Of a DNA stretch of 64,000 nucleotides, positions 44,632 to 53,641 are shown one piece after another. Location of the stretch: IMG/VR virus record IMGVR_UViG_3300031963_000026, positions 62,001 to 126,000 of that record. One strand, written 5' to 3'. The notes beneath the pieces are model-generated. The model did not search any database. It had not been told where the DNA came from and worked only from the letters and a program-made list of their open reading frames with translations. The DNA is from a virus. Every line of letters starts with the position of its first letter. Position 1 is the first letter of the stretch. Both the position numbers and the translations under genes were made by a program.

Positions 44632-47600
44632 AGTTTAAACTTCTTTTTAAGATTGTAAGGATTATCAGTATCGGCATCATTATTAGAATTAAACAATTTA
44701 CTCAATCTTGTTTTATCATCACTACTTGGTGTAAAATCAGTCGTATATGAACAAGTCCTATCAACACCAACGTTTATACCAACAACATTTAGAATGTCTT
44801 TATTAATTGTGTTTTTATTATCATCAACAATACTTAATTCCGTATTATAAGCACTTTCAAAGACCGACTTCACCTTACCAAATTCATCATTTATTATTGT
44901 AAGTGAAATAGGATCTGTGATACCGTTAGTGATTGCACTCATAAAATTAGTATAATCATTAATATAAACACCACTCATTAACATATATTCTAACTTAGAT
45001 TCCGGAGTTGTAAACCCAAATTTAGTAACAGGGAATATTTCAGAGTCAAATTTGAAGCTTTGAGTCACATAAGGTGGGTAATCCCCATCAGTTAAAGTAG
45101 TTATAAATTGATTACAATAGGTTCCTATTGTTGTTAAGTCAGTAGTCATTACCGAAAGAGTTGAACCCGTTATTTTATATAACTTCGGTTCTCCCTTTTC
45201 AATGAAACCATCTCTTTCAGTTAATACATAATTCAATTTATCTATTGTAAATACATAGTCTTGTTCTAACGTATTCAATGATTGAATTGATGTGGTAAGT
45301 TTAGTTAAAAACGTAGGTGCATATCCACTAACATAGTTTATGTAGTTCTGTTTCAAATCTCTAACTACACTATTTTTAACATTTCTGTTTTGTTCTAATG
45401 TGGATATTTGAGATAATGATCCATTATTGATTTTACTTTGTAATTGTGAGAAGAAAGAAACATACCTGGATTGAATATTTACAGGTGATCCAAATAGATT
45501 AACATCTTGTGGTGACGTATATTGATTGAACTTACCTGTGTTATATTTTAGAACATTCGTAACGTTTTGTAATACCCCATAATTATAATTCTTAAGTGTA
45601 TCGTTTAAGAAATTATACACACCATTATAATAATTTTTAGACTGTGTAACAAACCCATCAAACACTTTAGTATATGATATATTACCATAAACCACGGTAG
45701 ATGTTCCCGACGTTGCCGCAGAGGTTGTAGTACTCTTAATTTCACCAATTGTTGCACCACCAAGTGATGTGGAAACCGGAGTTGCTTGTGAAACCGATGT
45801 GGTTGTCTCAGTTTCAGTTAAACCTAATGCACCAATAAATTGTTGATTGAATTGTTCTCTATCTTCCGTTTTTTCAGCTCTTTCATCATACATCTCAGTA
45901 TTTGCATAATAATTAAACGATAATGCGTTTTGTAATTTTTCAATTGGTTCTTTAAGTCCCGAACCACCAATAAAGTTAAAACTTAACGTAACATCACAAA
46001 TCATCGGTTGCATACCAATACCTTCGGGATTCAAATCAAAATTTTCAAATTTGAAACTTAAGTTTGTTGGAATAATTTTAGTATTATAGAAATCACCAAT
46101 TCTTAGCACCAACACAGGTGGGGCACCAAACGCGGTGTTTGTTGCAACATCCGTTACAGGTTTTCCATCCAAACCTATTGTTGGTATCGTATCACCCGGT
46201 CTTACACATTGATTTAAGAATGTCAATCTTGAATTTAATCCTTCAGGTGTCATTGAGTGAAACGTTGGATTAAAATATTTGATCTTGTCTTTGATTGAAT
46301 CAAAAACAACAGGATCAGTACTTTTCAATATATCAAAATAGTTACACTCAGATAATAAAGATCTAACAATTCTCTTACTAACATCATTTTTAATTTTTTG
46401 TTGTATGGTTGTAGTCGTTACAGGTTTTGGTGCTTCCAATGGTAATTGTCCTGTTGTTTGTTCTTGCTTAGGTGGTACCGCACTTATTTGTGGTGGTGGA
46501 GGTGCTTGAGGAATATCACCGGGAACATATTTAATATCCTTAATTGCAACTCTTCTACAAGCAGATGCTTGAACGGAAAATATCTTATTGTATGGTATAT
46601 TTTTAGTATCTAAGTCAGTACAATTATAACCCTGTGATTTAGTCCCTTTATTGAAACTATATAGTGTAGCACTTGATTCTTGCTCACCTCTCGCAGAACC
46701 CGAATCAATTTTCAATCTTCCCGAATCTATGTATGAACCCAAAACATTTTGGAAATAATCTTTAACACTATCAATTCTTCTTTTTGACAAATCAACGTTG
46801 TAACTTATTGTTGCAGGTGCGGACGCAGAACCAATTAAAGTAATTGTTATACTTTTAGCAGTCCCGTCATCCAAAACTTTCTTTATCTCGGGAACCAATT
46901 TATTACCAACAGTTGTGAAGTTATCAATAACAATATCATCAAAGAAATTTTGCATCTCAGTTTGTGTATTATTTCTTGAAGCAACTTCAATGAAGGTTGT
47001 TTCCTTACTTAATAAGAAATTATATTCAACATCATAAGCACTCGTTGTTTGAGTTAATCTCGTATTTGGATCGGGATAATCGTTGTAAAAATAAAAACCT
47101 AAGTTTTTAAACTTATCCCAATTTAATTCAGATGGTTTGGTTTGTTGAGGAATAATTGGTGCCGGTTGTGATTGATTAATCGGTTGTGTAGATTCCTGTG
47201 TTGCAGGATTTTGTGGTGTTGTTGTATTAACAATTGATTGAAAATATACCAAATCCGATGCCGGTATGGTATTATATGTTTGAGCCAATTCATACAAATC
47301 ATATTCTTTACAACCCGCGAAGAAAGAATCAACGATATTATCAGCAGTTTCTCTATCAGTATTCGCCAAAACCTTATTAACAATAAGATTTAATATAGAT
47401 GGGTGATCCACCACAATCTTAAATGATAATTGACCCGATCTTGATGTGTTTTTATAAGTATAAACAGGTTCAGGTCGTCCAATAAATGTATTTTCATTAA
47501 ACGACGGTCTTGAATCCTCACTAAATGTTAAACCATAAGGTGGGAACCACATTATTCTACCCCCATTAGGACCTCTCTCACAAGCAGGAAGGTCCGACAC

Positions 47601-49439
47601 TCTAAAACCTTCTTTATTTGACGTTCTCCAAGCCAAGTTTTCAATACTAAACATGTATTTGGTAACGTTTTTCTCAACTGCAGTTGGATTAACGTTGTTA
47701 CTTGTCGGAACAATATTCAAATTATATGTTGAAGTTATTACAGAATTAACAAATTGATAGATACTACCTTTTTGTTTCTGTAAATTTTCATAATTAATAT
47801 ATGGTTTGTCCTTAGCAAACACCCTACAATATTCTCTACCCGCTTCCGTTCCCGACGCATTAGTGTAAGATATCACCCTAGAACCCTTAGTTAATTCCTT
47901 ATACCCATCACTAAATACTTTAGATACTTGGTCAATTGCGTTACCAACGTGGTTAAGTCTCTTAGCACCATCGGGTTGTGAATCTATTAACCTTTGAGTA
48001 TCATCTAAAATACTACCCGGTCTAAATTCATAATTAGTTGATTTACCCGCATTGAATTTATCACTAATACTATTAAATGTTGGGTTATTTGTGGTATAAT
48101 CACCACCAGGTGCTACATTTTTACCCGCATTTTTACTATATTTCGGTGATACCCATGTGAACCCTCCTTGAATACCCCCCGCATCCTCATAAGATTTACC
48201 CGCAAAACCGTTTTGGATTTGTATATTATTTTCATAATTATTACCCAATACTTCAGGTCCATATACAGGAGCATTAACTTCTCTACCCGTTTCATCTTTT
48301 GGTATAGCACCCGGAGGTGATGTTAAAGATCCCGGATCTTGATCCTTTGAACCAACATAAAAGTTTCCTTTAGTTAAGTTTGATAAATTAAACGAAAATA
48401 TACCACCTACGGCATCATCACTAAACGCGGGTCTAAACTTGTTTTGTTCAATGTTAGATTGTAGTTGGAATTTTTGACCCGATCCTGTATTTTTTAAGAA
48501 TAAATCCGACGGTGTTCTACCTCTTGACCCTCTCGTTCCAAACGCCCCCGCAACCGCAGCACCAACAACCGTTTGTTGTGTTCTACCAAGGTTGTTCTGT
48601 GTCATATCCTCATCAAAATAATCACCCGGTATCGGTGATACAGGATAGTAAGTTCCTGCAATTCTGTTAAGAATATCCGCCATTTTACCAATAGCGTTTG
48701 ACGGAACAGTAATTGTCCAATCTTTTGATACTATAGGTCTTTTACCCGCCAAAACTTGAGCCACCTCAAATGGATCTCTAAGTGACTCTAAGAATGTAAG
48801 TCTTCCGATTGTTTCGGTTCTAACATTTTGATCAACCCTCGCCTTTAAATTAGCCTTTAACGCAACCCCAATATCAAACCTTCTTGGTTCAGAATCCAAA
48901 GATAATGTACCATCCGACCCTTGTGGATTACTTGAAAGTAAAACCGCATATGGTGAATATAATGAGGGTCTAAAACTAGGTGGACCCCAATACGGTGCCA
49001 AAACACCTTTAGACCTTTGTATTAAACCAATATTATACGGATTTTGAAAACCTCCGGGAGGTCCGTATTGGTTGATAATTGACGATGCTTTTTGATAGGA
49101 TATACTATAATTCTCAATAGCATCGATATATGGGGGAAATGGTCCATATTCCCCCTTATTAGGTCCCGAACTTACAACATTATTATAATTTATAGTTTTA
49201 TTAAAACCACCATTAGGACCAAATTCATTAATCTTATATAAATTATCAGAAAAAGGACTGTTATCTATTAAAACATCAGGAGAATCAATTACACTATAAT
49301 CCTGTAATTCGGTTGGGTATGTAACCGCACCACTTGGTGGTGTATATACGCCTGGTTTTCTGTAAGGTTTAAGATTCCTTACAATTAAACTTTTTCTAAT
49401 GATCTCGGTTGCATTAAACGATAACGGACTAGTTCCCAT
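44628..49439 (-). CDS. giant virion protein with OmpA-like domain
   Basis: A protein of 1603 residues starting at the ATG at 49439; an in-frame TTG lies one codon upstream. Residues about 770-960 have an OmpA C-terminal-like pattern: LGFYFYNDYPDPNT, SITITLIGSASAPATISYN then DLSKRRIDSVKDYF, a GE segment, and ACRRVAIKDI. OmpA-like domains bind peptidoglycan; the usual Asp in the G-x-x-D position appears to be replaced. The flanks are beta-rich and disordered virion sequence. It sits between the tape measure and gp53, so it may be a baseplate or hub component that grips the cell wall. Confidence 0.6.
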   Translation of the reverse strand: MGTSPLSFNATEIIRKSLIVRNLKPYRKPGVYTPPSGAVTYPTELQDYSVIDSPDVLIDNSPFSDNLYKINEFGPNGGFNKTINYNNVVSSGPNKGEYGPFPPYIDAIENYSISYQKASSIINQYGPPGGFQNPYNIGLIQRSKGVLAPYWGPPSFRPSLYSPYAVLLSSNPQGSDGTLSLDSEPRRFDIGVALKANLKARVDQNVRTETIGRLTFLESLRDPFEVAQVLAGKRPIVSKDWTITVPSNAIGKMADILNRIAGTYYPVSPIPGDYFDEDMTQNNLGRTQQTVVGAAVAGAFGTRGSRGRTPSDLFLKNTGSGQKFQLQSNIEQNKFRPAFSDDAVGGIFSFNLSNLTKGNFYVGSKDQDPGSLTSPPGAIPKDETGREVNAPVYGPEVLGNNYENNIQIQNGFAGKSYEDAGGIQGGFTWVSPKYSKNAGKNVAPGGDYTTNNPTFNSISDKFNAGKSTNYEFRPGSILDDTQRLIDSQPDGAKRLNHVGNAIDQVSKVFSDGYKELTKGSRVISYTNASGTEAGREYCRVFAKDKPYINYENLQKQKGSIYQFVNSVITSTYNLNIVPTSNNVNPTAVEKNVTKYMFSIENLAWRTSNKEGFRVSDLPACERGPNGGRIMWFPPYGLTFSEDSRPSFNENTFIGRPEPVYTYKNTSRSGQLSFKIVVDHPSILNLIVNKVLANTDRETADNIVDSFFAGCKEYDLYELAQTYNTIPASDLVYFQSIVNTTTPQNPATQESTQPINQSQPAPIIPQQTKPSELNWDKFKNLGFYFYNDYPDPNTRLTQTTSAYDVEYNFLLSKETTFIEVASRNNTQTEMQNFFDDIVIDNFTTVGNKLVPEIKKVLDDGTAKSITITLIGSASAPATISYNVDLSKRRIDSVKDYFQNVLGSYIDSGRLKIDSGSARGEQESSATLYSFNKGTKSQGYNCTDLDTKNIPYNKIFSVQASACRRVAIKDIKYVPGDIPQAPPPPQISAVPPKQEQTTGQLPLEAPKPVTTTTIQQKIKNDVSKRIVRSLLSECNYFDILKSTDPVVFDSIKDKIKYFNPTFHSMTPEGLNSRLTFLNQCVRPGDTIPTIGLDGKPVTDVATNTAFGAPPVLVLRIGDFYNTKIIPTNLSFKFENFDLNPEGIGMQPMICDVTLSFNFIGGSGLKEPIEKLQNALSFNYYANTEMYDERAEKTEDREQFNQQFIGALGLTETETTTSVSQATPVSTSLGGATIGEIKSTTTSAATSGTSTVVYGNISYTKVFDGFVTQSKNYYNGVYNFLNDTLKNYNYGVLQNVTNVLKYNTGKFNQYTSPQDVNLFGSPVNIQSRYVSFFSQLQSKINNGSLSQISTLEQNRNVKNSVVRDLKQNYINYVSGYAPTFLTKLTTSIQSLNTLEQDYVFTIDKLNYVLTERDGFIEKGEPKLYKITGSTLSVMTTDLTTIGTYCNQFITTLTDGDYPPYVTQSFKFDSEIFPVTKFGFTTPESKLEYMLMSGVYINDYTNFMSAITNGITDPISLTIINDEFGKVKSVFESAYNTELSIVDDNKNTINKDILNVVGINVGVDRTCSYTTDFTPSSDDKTRLSKLFNSNNDADTDNPYNLKKKFKL

Positions 49440-49456
49440 CAATAATTCATTTTAAT

Positions 49457-49463
49457 ATAAATA
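49457..49463 (-). promoter_or_regulatory. TATTTAT motif
   Basis: Coding-strand CTATTTATA, 17 nt before the ATG at 49439. Confidence 0.4.
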
Positions 49464-49480
49464 GATTAGTAGCTATTTTT

Positions 49481-51220
49481 TTATTGACCCGGCGCGTTAT
49501 AAACATCAGGTTCTTTTAATACTGCTTTAACTGCGTTTGAAAATTGTAAATTTTTAGCATCTATTTGACCAACAACTCTATTATCTTGCATAATATCCAC
49601 CCTACCCGTTAATTGGACAGTAACGGGATCAACTCTAACAGTTTCCGGTTTCTTAGTTTCTTTAATACCTAATTGTTCTATAAGATCACTAACAATACTT
49701 CCAACCGCAGGAACAACAATATTTTCTTTAGAAATTTGTGTTTGAAATGTGGATGCAAAATCAATTGAGGATATTCTGTCAATACTTTTACTAAAGTTTT
49801 CAGAAAAATCAACAATAAAGTCGTTAAGAGTTGTTCCAAACTTATCGTTAAACCCTTCAAGGTCACCCTTAACTAAATCCTTTATTGCATCAACACCACC
49901 GGTTTCAAATCTATCTACTAATTGTCGTTGATCTCCGGGACGAAATGCCTGTCTAACACCTTCAGAAACAATTCTTTGACCTCCTCTTTGTATTTCAATA
50001 AGATCTTGGAACACTTTACTACTAGCAATCCCCGACACTCCGAAACCAACTTTAATCGCTGTCAAATTATTGTTCATCATTTGTTGTGTTGATAATTGTT
50101 CCGCAGCAAAATCCTCTAAGGTTTTGGCACTTGTTGTTTGTGCTTTTATCTTTTCTAAATCACCTTGTTGTAGTTGTGAAACCAATCTATCTTGACCATC
50201 AACTTTAACCGTAAAACCTCCTTTAATCTTATCAAAATTAGCAACACCCGACAAAAACATTTTTGTTTCTTCGTCAATTCCGGCAACTTTTAATTCTTTT
50301 GATACTTCATTAAGTTGAGCCCTTGCCTTAGCCATTTTAACCATGTTATCATAACTAAGTCCCGTTTCTTCGGAAATTTTCATTAAATCTCGTCTAGCAG
50401 CTGGAGGTATCTCAAATTTACCGGTTTCTTTATTCAAAAAACCCATTCTTTCAACCACACCACCAATAGCTTCTTGTAGTCCTTCAGTGTCTTCTTGTGC
50501 CAAATACATCAACCTAAACGGATCTGCTAAATCACCAACAGCAACCCCTAATCGTTGAAATGTATTTACCGCACTAATAGCACCTTCAGGGTCAAATACT
50601 TTTGACGCAAAATTAAATACGTCGGACATATCAATCTTTAGTAAAGCCGCTTTTGCCGCCATCCTTGCCAAACCATCAACACCCGTTTGAAATCCAAATT
50701 TATTAGCATTTGATAAATTATCACTAACTTGTTGAAATACTTGATTTGTATTTGCTCCGAATTTTCTAGCTTCAGATAATATGGTTAATGTGTTTTCACC
50801 AAAATTATTCATGGATTCACCAAAGTCAGCAAATTTTACAAAACTTTGTGTAATGGATTGAATACCTAAACCGGTTGCTGTCGCTGCCGCTTGGATCTCA
50901 ACCATATTTTTAGCACCAACAACAAAACTATATTCAAGTTCAGAGGCGATATTAGAAATTATGTCAGCCGCTTTTTGTGTTAAATTAGCAACATCGGTAC
51001 CTTGGTCAATAACCAAAGCCAAATCTTTAGATGCGTCGGCAATAGTTTTGGAAACCTCTCTATAAGTTTCCCTATTGGCAGTCATGTTCTTTTGAACGGA
51101 CAGAGATTGCTCATCAAGATTTTCACGAAATTCCTGCAGATTTGCAAAAAATTGTTTGGTAAGAATGTCGGCCAATCCTTGTCCATATTTATTTAAATCG
51201 TCAAAAATATTTTGTGCCAT
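49481..51220 (-). CDS. tail tape measure protein (gp29-like position and length)
   Basis: A 579-residue, strongly helical protein. The first 130 residues are coiled-coil-like (LQEFRENLDEQSLSVQKNMT). Ala/Gly-rich segments such as QAAATATGLGIQSITQSFVK and Phe-Gly motifs (KFGANTN, KFGFQTG) repeat at intervals in the 120-260 region, as in tape measures. T4 gp29 is 590 residues, so a tail of similar length is expected. It directly follows the tube and frameshifted chaperone genes, the conserved order tube-chaperone-tape measure. A TATTTAT motif lies 14 nt before the ATG. Confidence 0.75.
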   Translation of the reverse strand: MAQNIFDDLNKYGQGLADILTKQFFANLQEFRENLDEQSLSVQKNMTANRETYREVSKTIADASKDLALVIDQGTDVANLTQKAADIISNIASELEYSFVVGAKNMVEIQAAATATGLGIQSITQSFVKFADFGESMNNFGENTLTILSEARKFGANTNQVFQQVSDNLSNANKFGFQTGVDGLARMAAKAALLKIDMSDVFNFASKVFDPEGAISAVNTFQRLGVAVGDLADPFRLMYLAQEDTEGLQEAIGGVVERMGFLNKETGKFEIPPAARRDLMKISEETGLSYDNMVKMAKARAQLNEVSKELKVAGIDEETKMFLSGVANFDKIKGGFTVKVDGQDRLVSQLQQGDLEKIKAQTTSAKTLEDFAAEQLSTQQMMNNNLTAIKVGFGVSGIASSKVFQDLIEIQRGGQRIVSEGVRQAFRPGDQRQLVDRFETGGVDAIKDLVKGDLEGFNDKFGTTLNDFIVDFSENFSKSIDRISSIDFASTFQTQISKENIVVPAVGSIVSDLIEQLGIKETKKPETVRVDPVTVQLTGRVDIMQDNRVVGQIDAKNLQFSNAVKAVLKEPDVYNAPGQ

Positions 51221-51234
51221 AAACTTTATTTACA

Positions 51235-51241
51235 ATAAATA
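51235..51241 (-). promoter_or_regulatory. TATTTAT motif before tape measure
   Basis: Coding-strand ATATTTATT, 14 nt before the ATG at 51220; it overlaps the region just after the stop of the frameshift extension. Confidence 0.4.
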
Positions 51242-51245
51242 TTGA

Positions 51246-51431
51246 TTAGTTAGTTTTGGGTGTTAAATCCGTGACCAACTTGTTCATCAAATATTTCCTA
51301 AAATAAGTGGGCATACGATAAAAATCTCCATAAGAAACATGTAGATGCTTCGCCAAATAATAAAATTCGTCAGATAATACTCTGTTATAATCAGAAGAAA
51401 GGGCGAAAAAACTCTGCCCCAAAGGCGATAT
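51246..51431 (-). CDS. frameshift extension of the tail assembly chaperone
   Basis: An open frame of 61 codons in the +1 frame relative to the 247-residue gene, overlapping its last 41 bases and running to a stop at 51246. It has no ATG near its start. The peptide after the overlap includes DEFYYLAKHLHVSYGDFYRM and PTYFRKYLMNKLV, a helical pattern like the 'LA...h.s..e...mp..eR' C-terminal part of tail chaperones. If ribosomes shift +1 at TTT-TTT-C, the product is about 295 residues. The position between tube and tape measure matches lambda G-GT and P2 E-E'. Confidence 0.72.
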   Translation of the reverse strand: MSPLGQSFFALSSDYNRVLSDEFYYLAKHLHVSYGDFYRMPTYFRKYLMNKLVTDLTPKTN

Positions 51432-52134
51432 TCAAATCTACCTTTTTTCCGGATGGGGCGATAACTGTTTTCACAAGATCCAATCTTGGTTCATTTTCAT
51501 TAATGAATTTTTTAATGTATTTAGAATCCATAATAGGCATAGATTCAATAAACTTAATAATATTTTCAGGGCTAGTATCATCATTAATACTAATAATTGA
51601 CTTAGCCAATCTTGTAGTCACCGTAGGTGCTTTACCCACAGGATACATCGCATTCATTCTATCCAACTCTGTCATATCACCCAATGTCAATGGTTTTAAT
51701 TTTACCTTCACTTCACTTCTTGGTAAAGTTGTGGTCCATGTCCCATCCTCATTAGGTAATTGATTTGTTCGTTTAATATTTAACTCATCTAACATCACAT
51801 TACCCTTAAACTCATTACCAGTCTCGGGGTCAATTAATTTGAATGTGTATTCGGGACCAAACGATGTGTTCCTTAAAAAGATAAGAATAGCTTCAATATC
51901 ACCATTTAACAAATCTTCGGGTCTAATTCCCGGTTCATATAATTTTGATCTAATTAGTGTTGTTACTATGGAATCGGAAGGTGCCGACATAATTGTGTTT
52001 TCATCCGAAGCGGTCAAATATCCCACTTTCACAGATTCCTTTTTATTTTTATAAAAAATTCCTCTTGATGGTAAAGGCACCACATCATGTGGTAAATTAA
52101 AATCAATTTGTCCGTATTGTGTTGCGTCTTGCAT
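51391..52134 (-). CDS. tail assembly chaperone / gp26-like protein
   Basis: A 247-residue protein beginning MQDATQYGQIDFNLPHDVVP, with LPSRGIFY, ASDENTIMSAPSD, LIRSKL, GDIEAILIFLRNTSFG and LKPLTLGDMTELDRM. This resembles the T4 gp26 baseplate-hub family of T4-like phages and the N-terminal part of tail assembly chaperones. It lies between tube and tape measure, and a second frame opens at its end, so it is probably the short form of a frameshifted chaperone pair that folds the tape measure. Its ATG directly follows the T-run of a terminator and has no ribosome-binding site. Confidence 0.7.
   Translation of the reverse strand: MQDATQYGQIDFNLPHDVVPLPSRGIFYKNKKESVKVGYLTASDENTIMSAPSDSIVTTLIRSKLYEPGIRPEDLLNGDIEAILIFLRNTSFGPEYTFKLIDPETGNEFKGNVMLDELNIKRTNQLPNEDGTWTTTLPRSEVKVKLKPLTLGDMTELDRMNAMYPVGKAPTVTTRLAKSIISINDDTSPENIIKFIESMPIMDSKYIKKFINENEPRLDLVKTVIAPSGKKVDLNIAFGAEFFRPFF
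51405..51411 (-). promoter_or_regulatory. candidate +1 slippery site TTTTTTC
   Basis: In the chaperone frame this reads TTT TTT CGC. A +1 slip of tRNA-Phe from UUU to UUC would keep pairing and enter the extension frame. It lies 4 sense codons before the stop at 51391. Confidence 0.55.
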
Positions 52135-52139
52135 AAAAA

Positions 52140-52164
52140 AACCGTAGAGTTTGGCTCTACGGTT
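52140..52164 (-). terminator. intrinsic terminator fused to the chaperone start
   Basis: A 10-bp stem AACCGTAGAG/CTCTACGGTT with a 5-nt loop, followed on the minus strand by TTTTTTT and then immediately the ATG at 52134. It is 33 nt past the tube stop codon. Confidence 0.85.
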
Positions 52165-52196
52165 AAATATAGTGTAGTAATATTTTTAGTAAATAA

Positions 52197-52685
52197 TTAA
52201 TATACCAAGATACAACGATCCATACGTAATGAACAAGATAGAGTCGCTAACTTATCATCACTATATGATGCTTGTGACCAAGATACATCAGTCAAGAAAG
52301 TATTTTCAAGTATCCACTTTTCAACAACAACACCCGTTGGATCTAACATCTCTAAGTCAATGTTTTTCTTATAACCCGCAGCATAACCCATACGACCTGT
52401 TACAGATTCAGCGTGCAAACGAACCCACTCCATTAATGCCTGTGTTGCCGATGGCCCAATAGGATCCACAAAATCAACTTTAATCGGGTCCCAATTGAAT
52501 CTACCCGCAACGAATGTACTTGTATTTAAGAACGGTATTTCTGTACTACCTATTTTTATTGCCGGTCTTCCCGAACTCTGAACATACCATTCGTTAATAC
52601 CCAATGAAGAAGGGAATCTTAATATAAATCGGTTATTCCTTTTGGGTTCATAAGGAATAGGCATTTTCATTAACAAATCAGCCAT
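52197..52685 (-). CDS. tail tube protein gp19-like
   Basis: A 162-residue protein (T4 gp19 is 163) with the family pattern: KRNNRFILRFPSSLGINEWY, ARPxxKxGS-type segment (GRPAIKIGSTEIPF), FNWDPIKVDFVDPIGPSA, and WILENTFLTDVSWSQASYSD with a final beta strand. It polymerises into the inner tail tube. A TATTTAT motif lies 33 nt upstream with an A-rich leader, and a strong terminator follows, giving a short abundant transcript. Confidence 0.92.
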   Translation of the reverse strand: MADLLMKMPIPYEPKRNNRFILRFPSSLGINEWYVQSSGRPAIKIGSTEIPFLNTSTFVAGRFNWDPIKVDFVDPIGPSATQALMEWVRLHAESVTGRMGYAAGYKKNIDLEMLDPTGVVVEKWILENTFLTDVSWSQASYSDDKLATLSCSLRMDRCILVY

Positions 52686-52718
52686 ATCTTTAAATTTTAA
52701 TCTTTTTTAGTTTTATAT

Positions 52719-52725
52719 ATAAATA
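52719..52725 (-). promoter_or_regulatory. TATTTAT motif before tube gene
   Basis: Coding-strand GAGTATTTATATA context, 33 nt before the ATG at 52685. Confidence 0.45.
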
Positions 52726-52777
52726 CTCGTCAAAAAGTTTTTCTATTTACTTTTTTTTTTGACAAACTATTCTCATA

Positions 52778-53638
52778 TTAATATTTCTTTTTTATACCTC
52801 CGGTCGTTGAATAAGTTGTTAAATCAACTCCTTCGGGTTTATTTTTTTCAAAATGAGTTTTCATTTTTTCAACGTTTCTAATATCATCATCTGAAAATCC
52901 AATCATAGGTATGAACTTATTAGCAATCTTTTCTTTCATGAAAGCTCTTTTATGAATTTTCTTAGCAATTTTTTTAACGTGATCAATAAAATCATTCATA
53001 GCATCAATTTTACCCTCTTCGGGGTTTGAAGCACTTCCCGAACCATAACTAACTGGTGAAAATTGACACATATCTAAATATTCACGAATAATTTCATCAT
53101 CCGACATATCTTCCATATCATCAATAGATCTGTAATTTCTTAGATTTTTAATCAAAAGTTTTTTATTAATACCATTGTGATTTGATACTATCATATTATA
53201 TACCGATTCTTTCAGAGTATCGGGTTTGTGACCTCTAGCCGTTATAATAGCAAACACCGAACCACCATTAATCGCTTCAATAAAATCATCCCAAGCCGGA
53301 CCAGTATCGGCAACCATTGAATCAATCAAAAAATCCTTATCACCTTCAGTTCTAAAGTTTCTAAATGGGTCATCTGCAAATCCTACAATAGTTCTACCTT
53401 TATATTTAAAGGGTTCTTTACCAATCTCTGTTCGGTACTCAGCAAAATCCTCCGTTCCCATAGGTACTTCATCCCCATCCTCATCTTCTAACATGATTTT
53501 GGTCGGCATATAAAGTAAATTATCATCCCAATCAAAAGCATAATACTTCATGTCAGGAGTTCCTTTGTCACCAATCCCCTCGTTAATGTATGAGGGAATT
53601 AGTGATTTTAGGATTCTATTTTTTAATAGATCTTTCAT
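52778..53638 (-). CDS. HAD-superfamily phosphatase-like protein
   Basis: A 286-residue protein with HAD motifs: AFDWDDNLL (catalytic Asp36 and Asp38), IITARGH near residue 150 (motif II Thr), a Lys-rich segment, and MIGFSDDDIRN near residue 256 (motif III/IV acidic residues). The first 30 residues form a helical extension. It sits between the sheath and tube genes, which are adjacent in T4. The substrate is unknown; nucleotide 3'- or 5'-phosphatase activity is one possibility. Confidence 0.75.
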   Translation of the reverse strand: MKDLLKNRILKSLIPSYINEGIGDKGTPDMKYYAFDWDDNLLYMPTKIMLEDEDGDEVPMGTEDFAEYRTEIGKEPFKYKGRTIVGFADDPFRNFRTEGDKDFLIDSMVADTGPAWDDFIEAINGGSVFAIITARGHKPDTLKESVYNMIVSNHNGINKKLLIKNLRNYRSIDDMEDMSDDEIIREYLDMCQFSPVSYGSGSASNPEEGKIDAMNDFIDHVKKIAKKIHKRAFMKEKIANKFIPMIGFSDDDIRNVEKMKTHFEKNKPEGVDLTTYSTTGGIKKKY

Positions 53639-53641
53639 TTA

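Noticed and set aside
52715-52725. A T4-type TATAAATA late promoter reading towards the HAD gene
   Set aside because: TATAAATA-like sequence exists on the plus strand, but no plus-strand gene follows; across the window the reverse (TATTTAT on the coding strand) correlates with genes.
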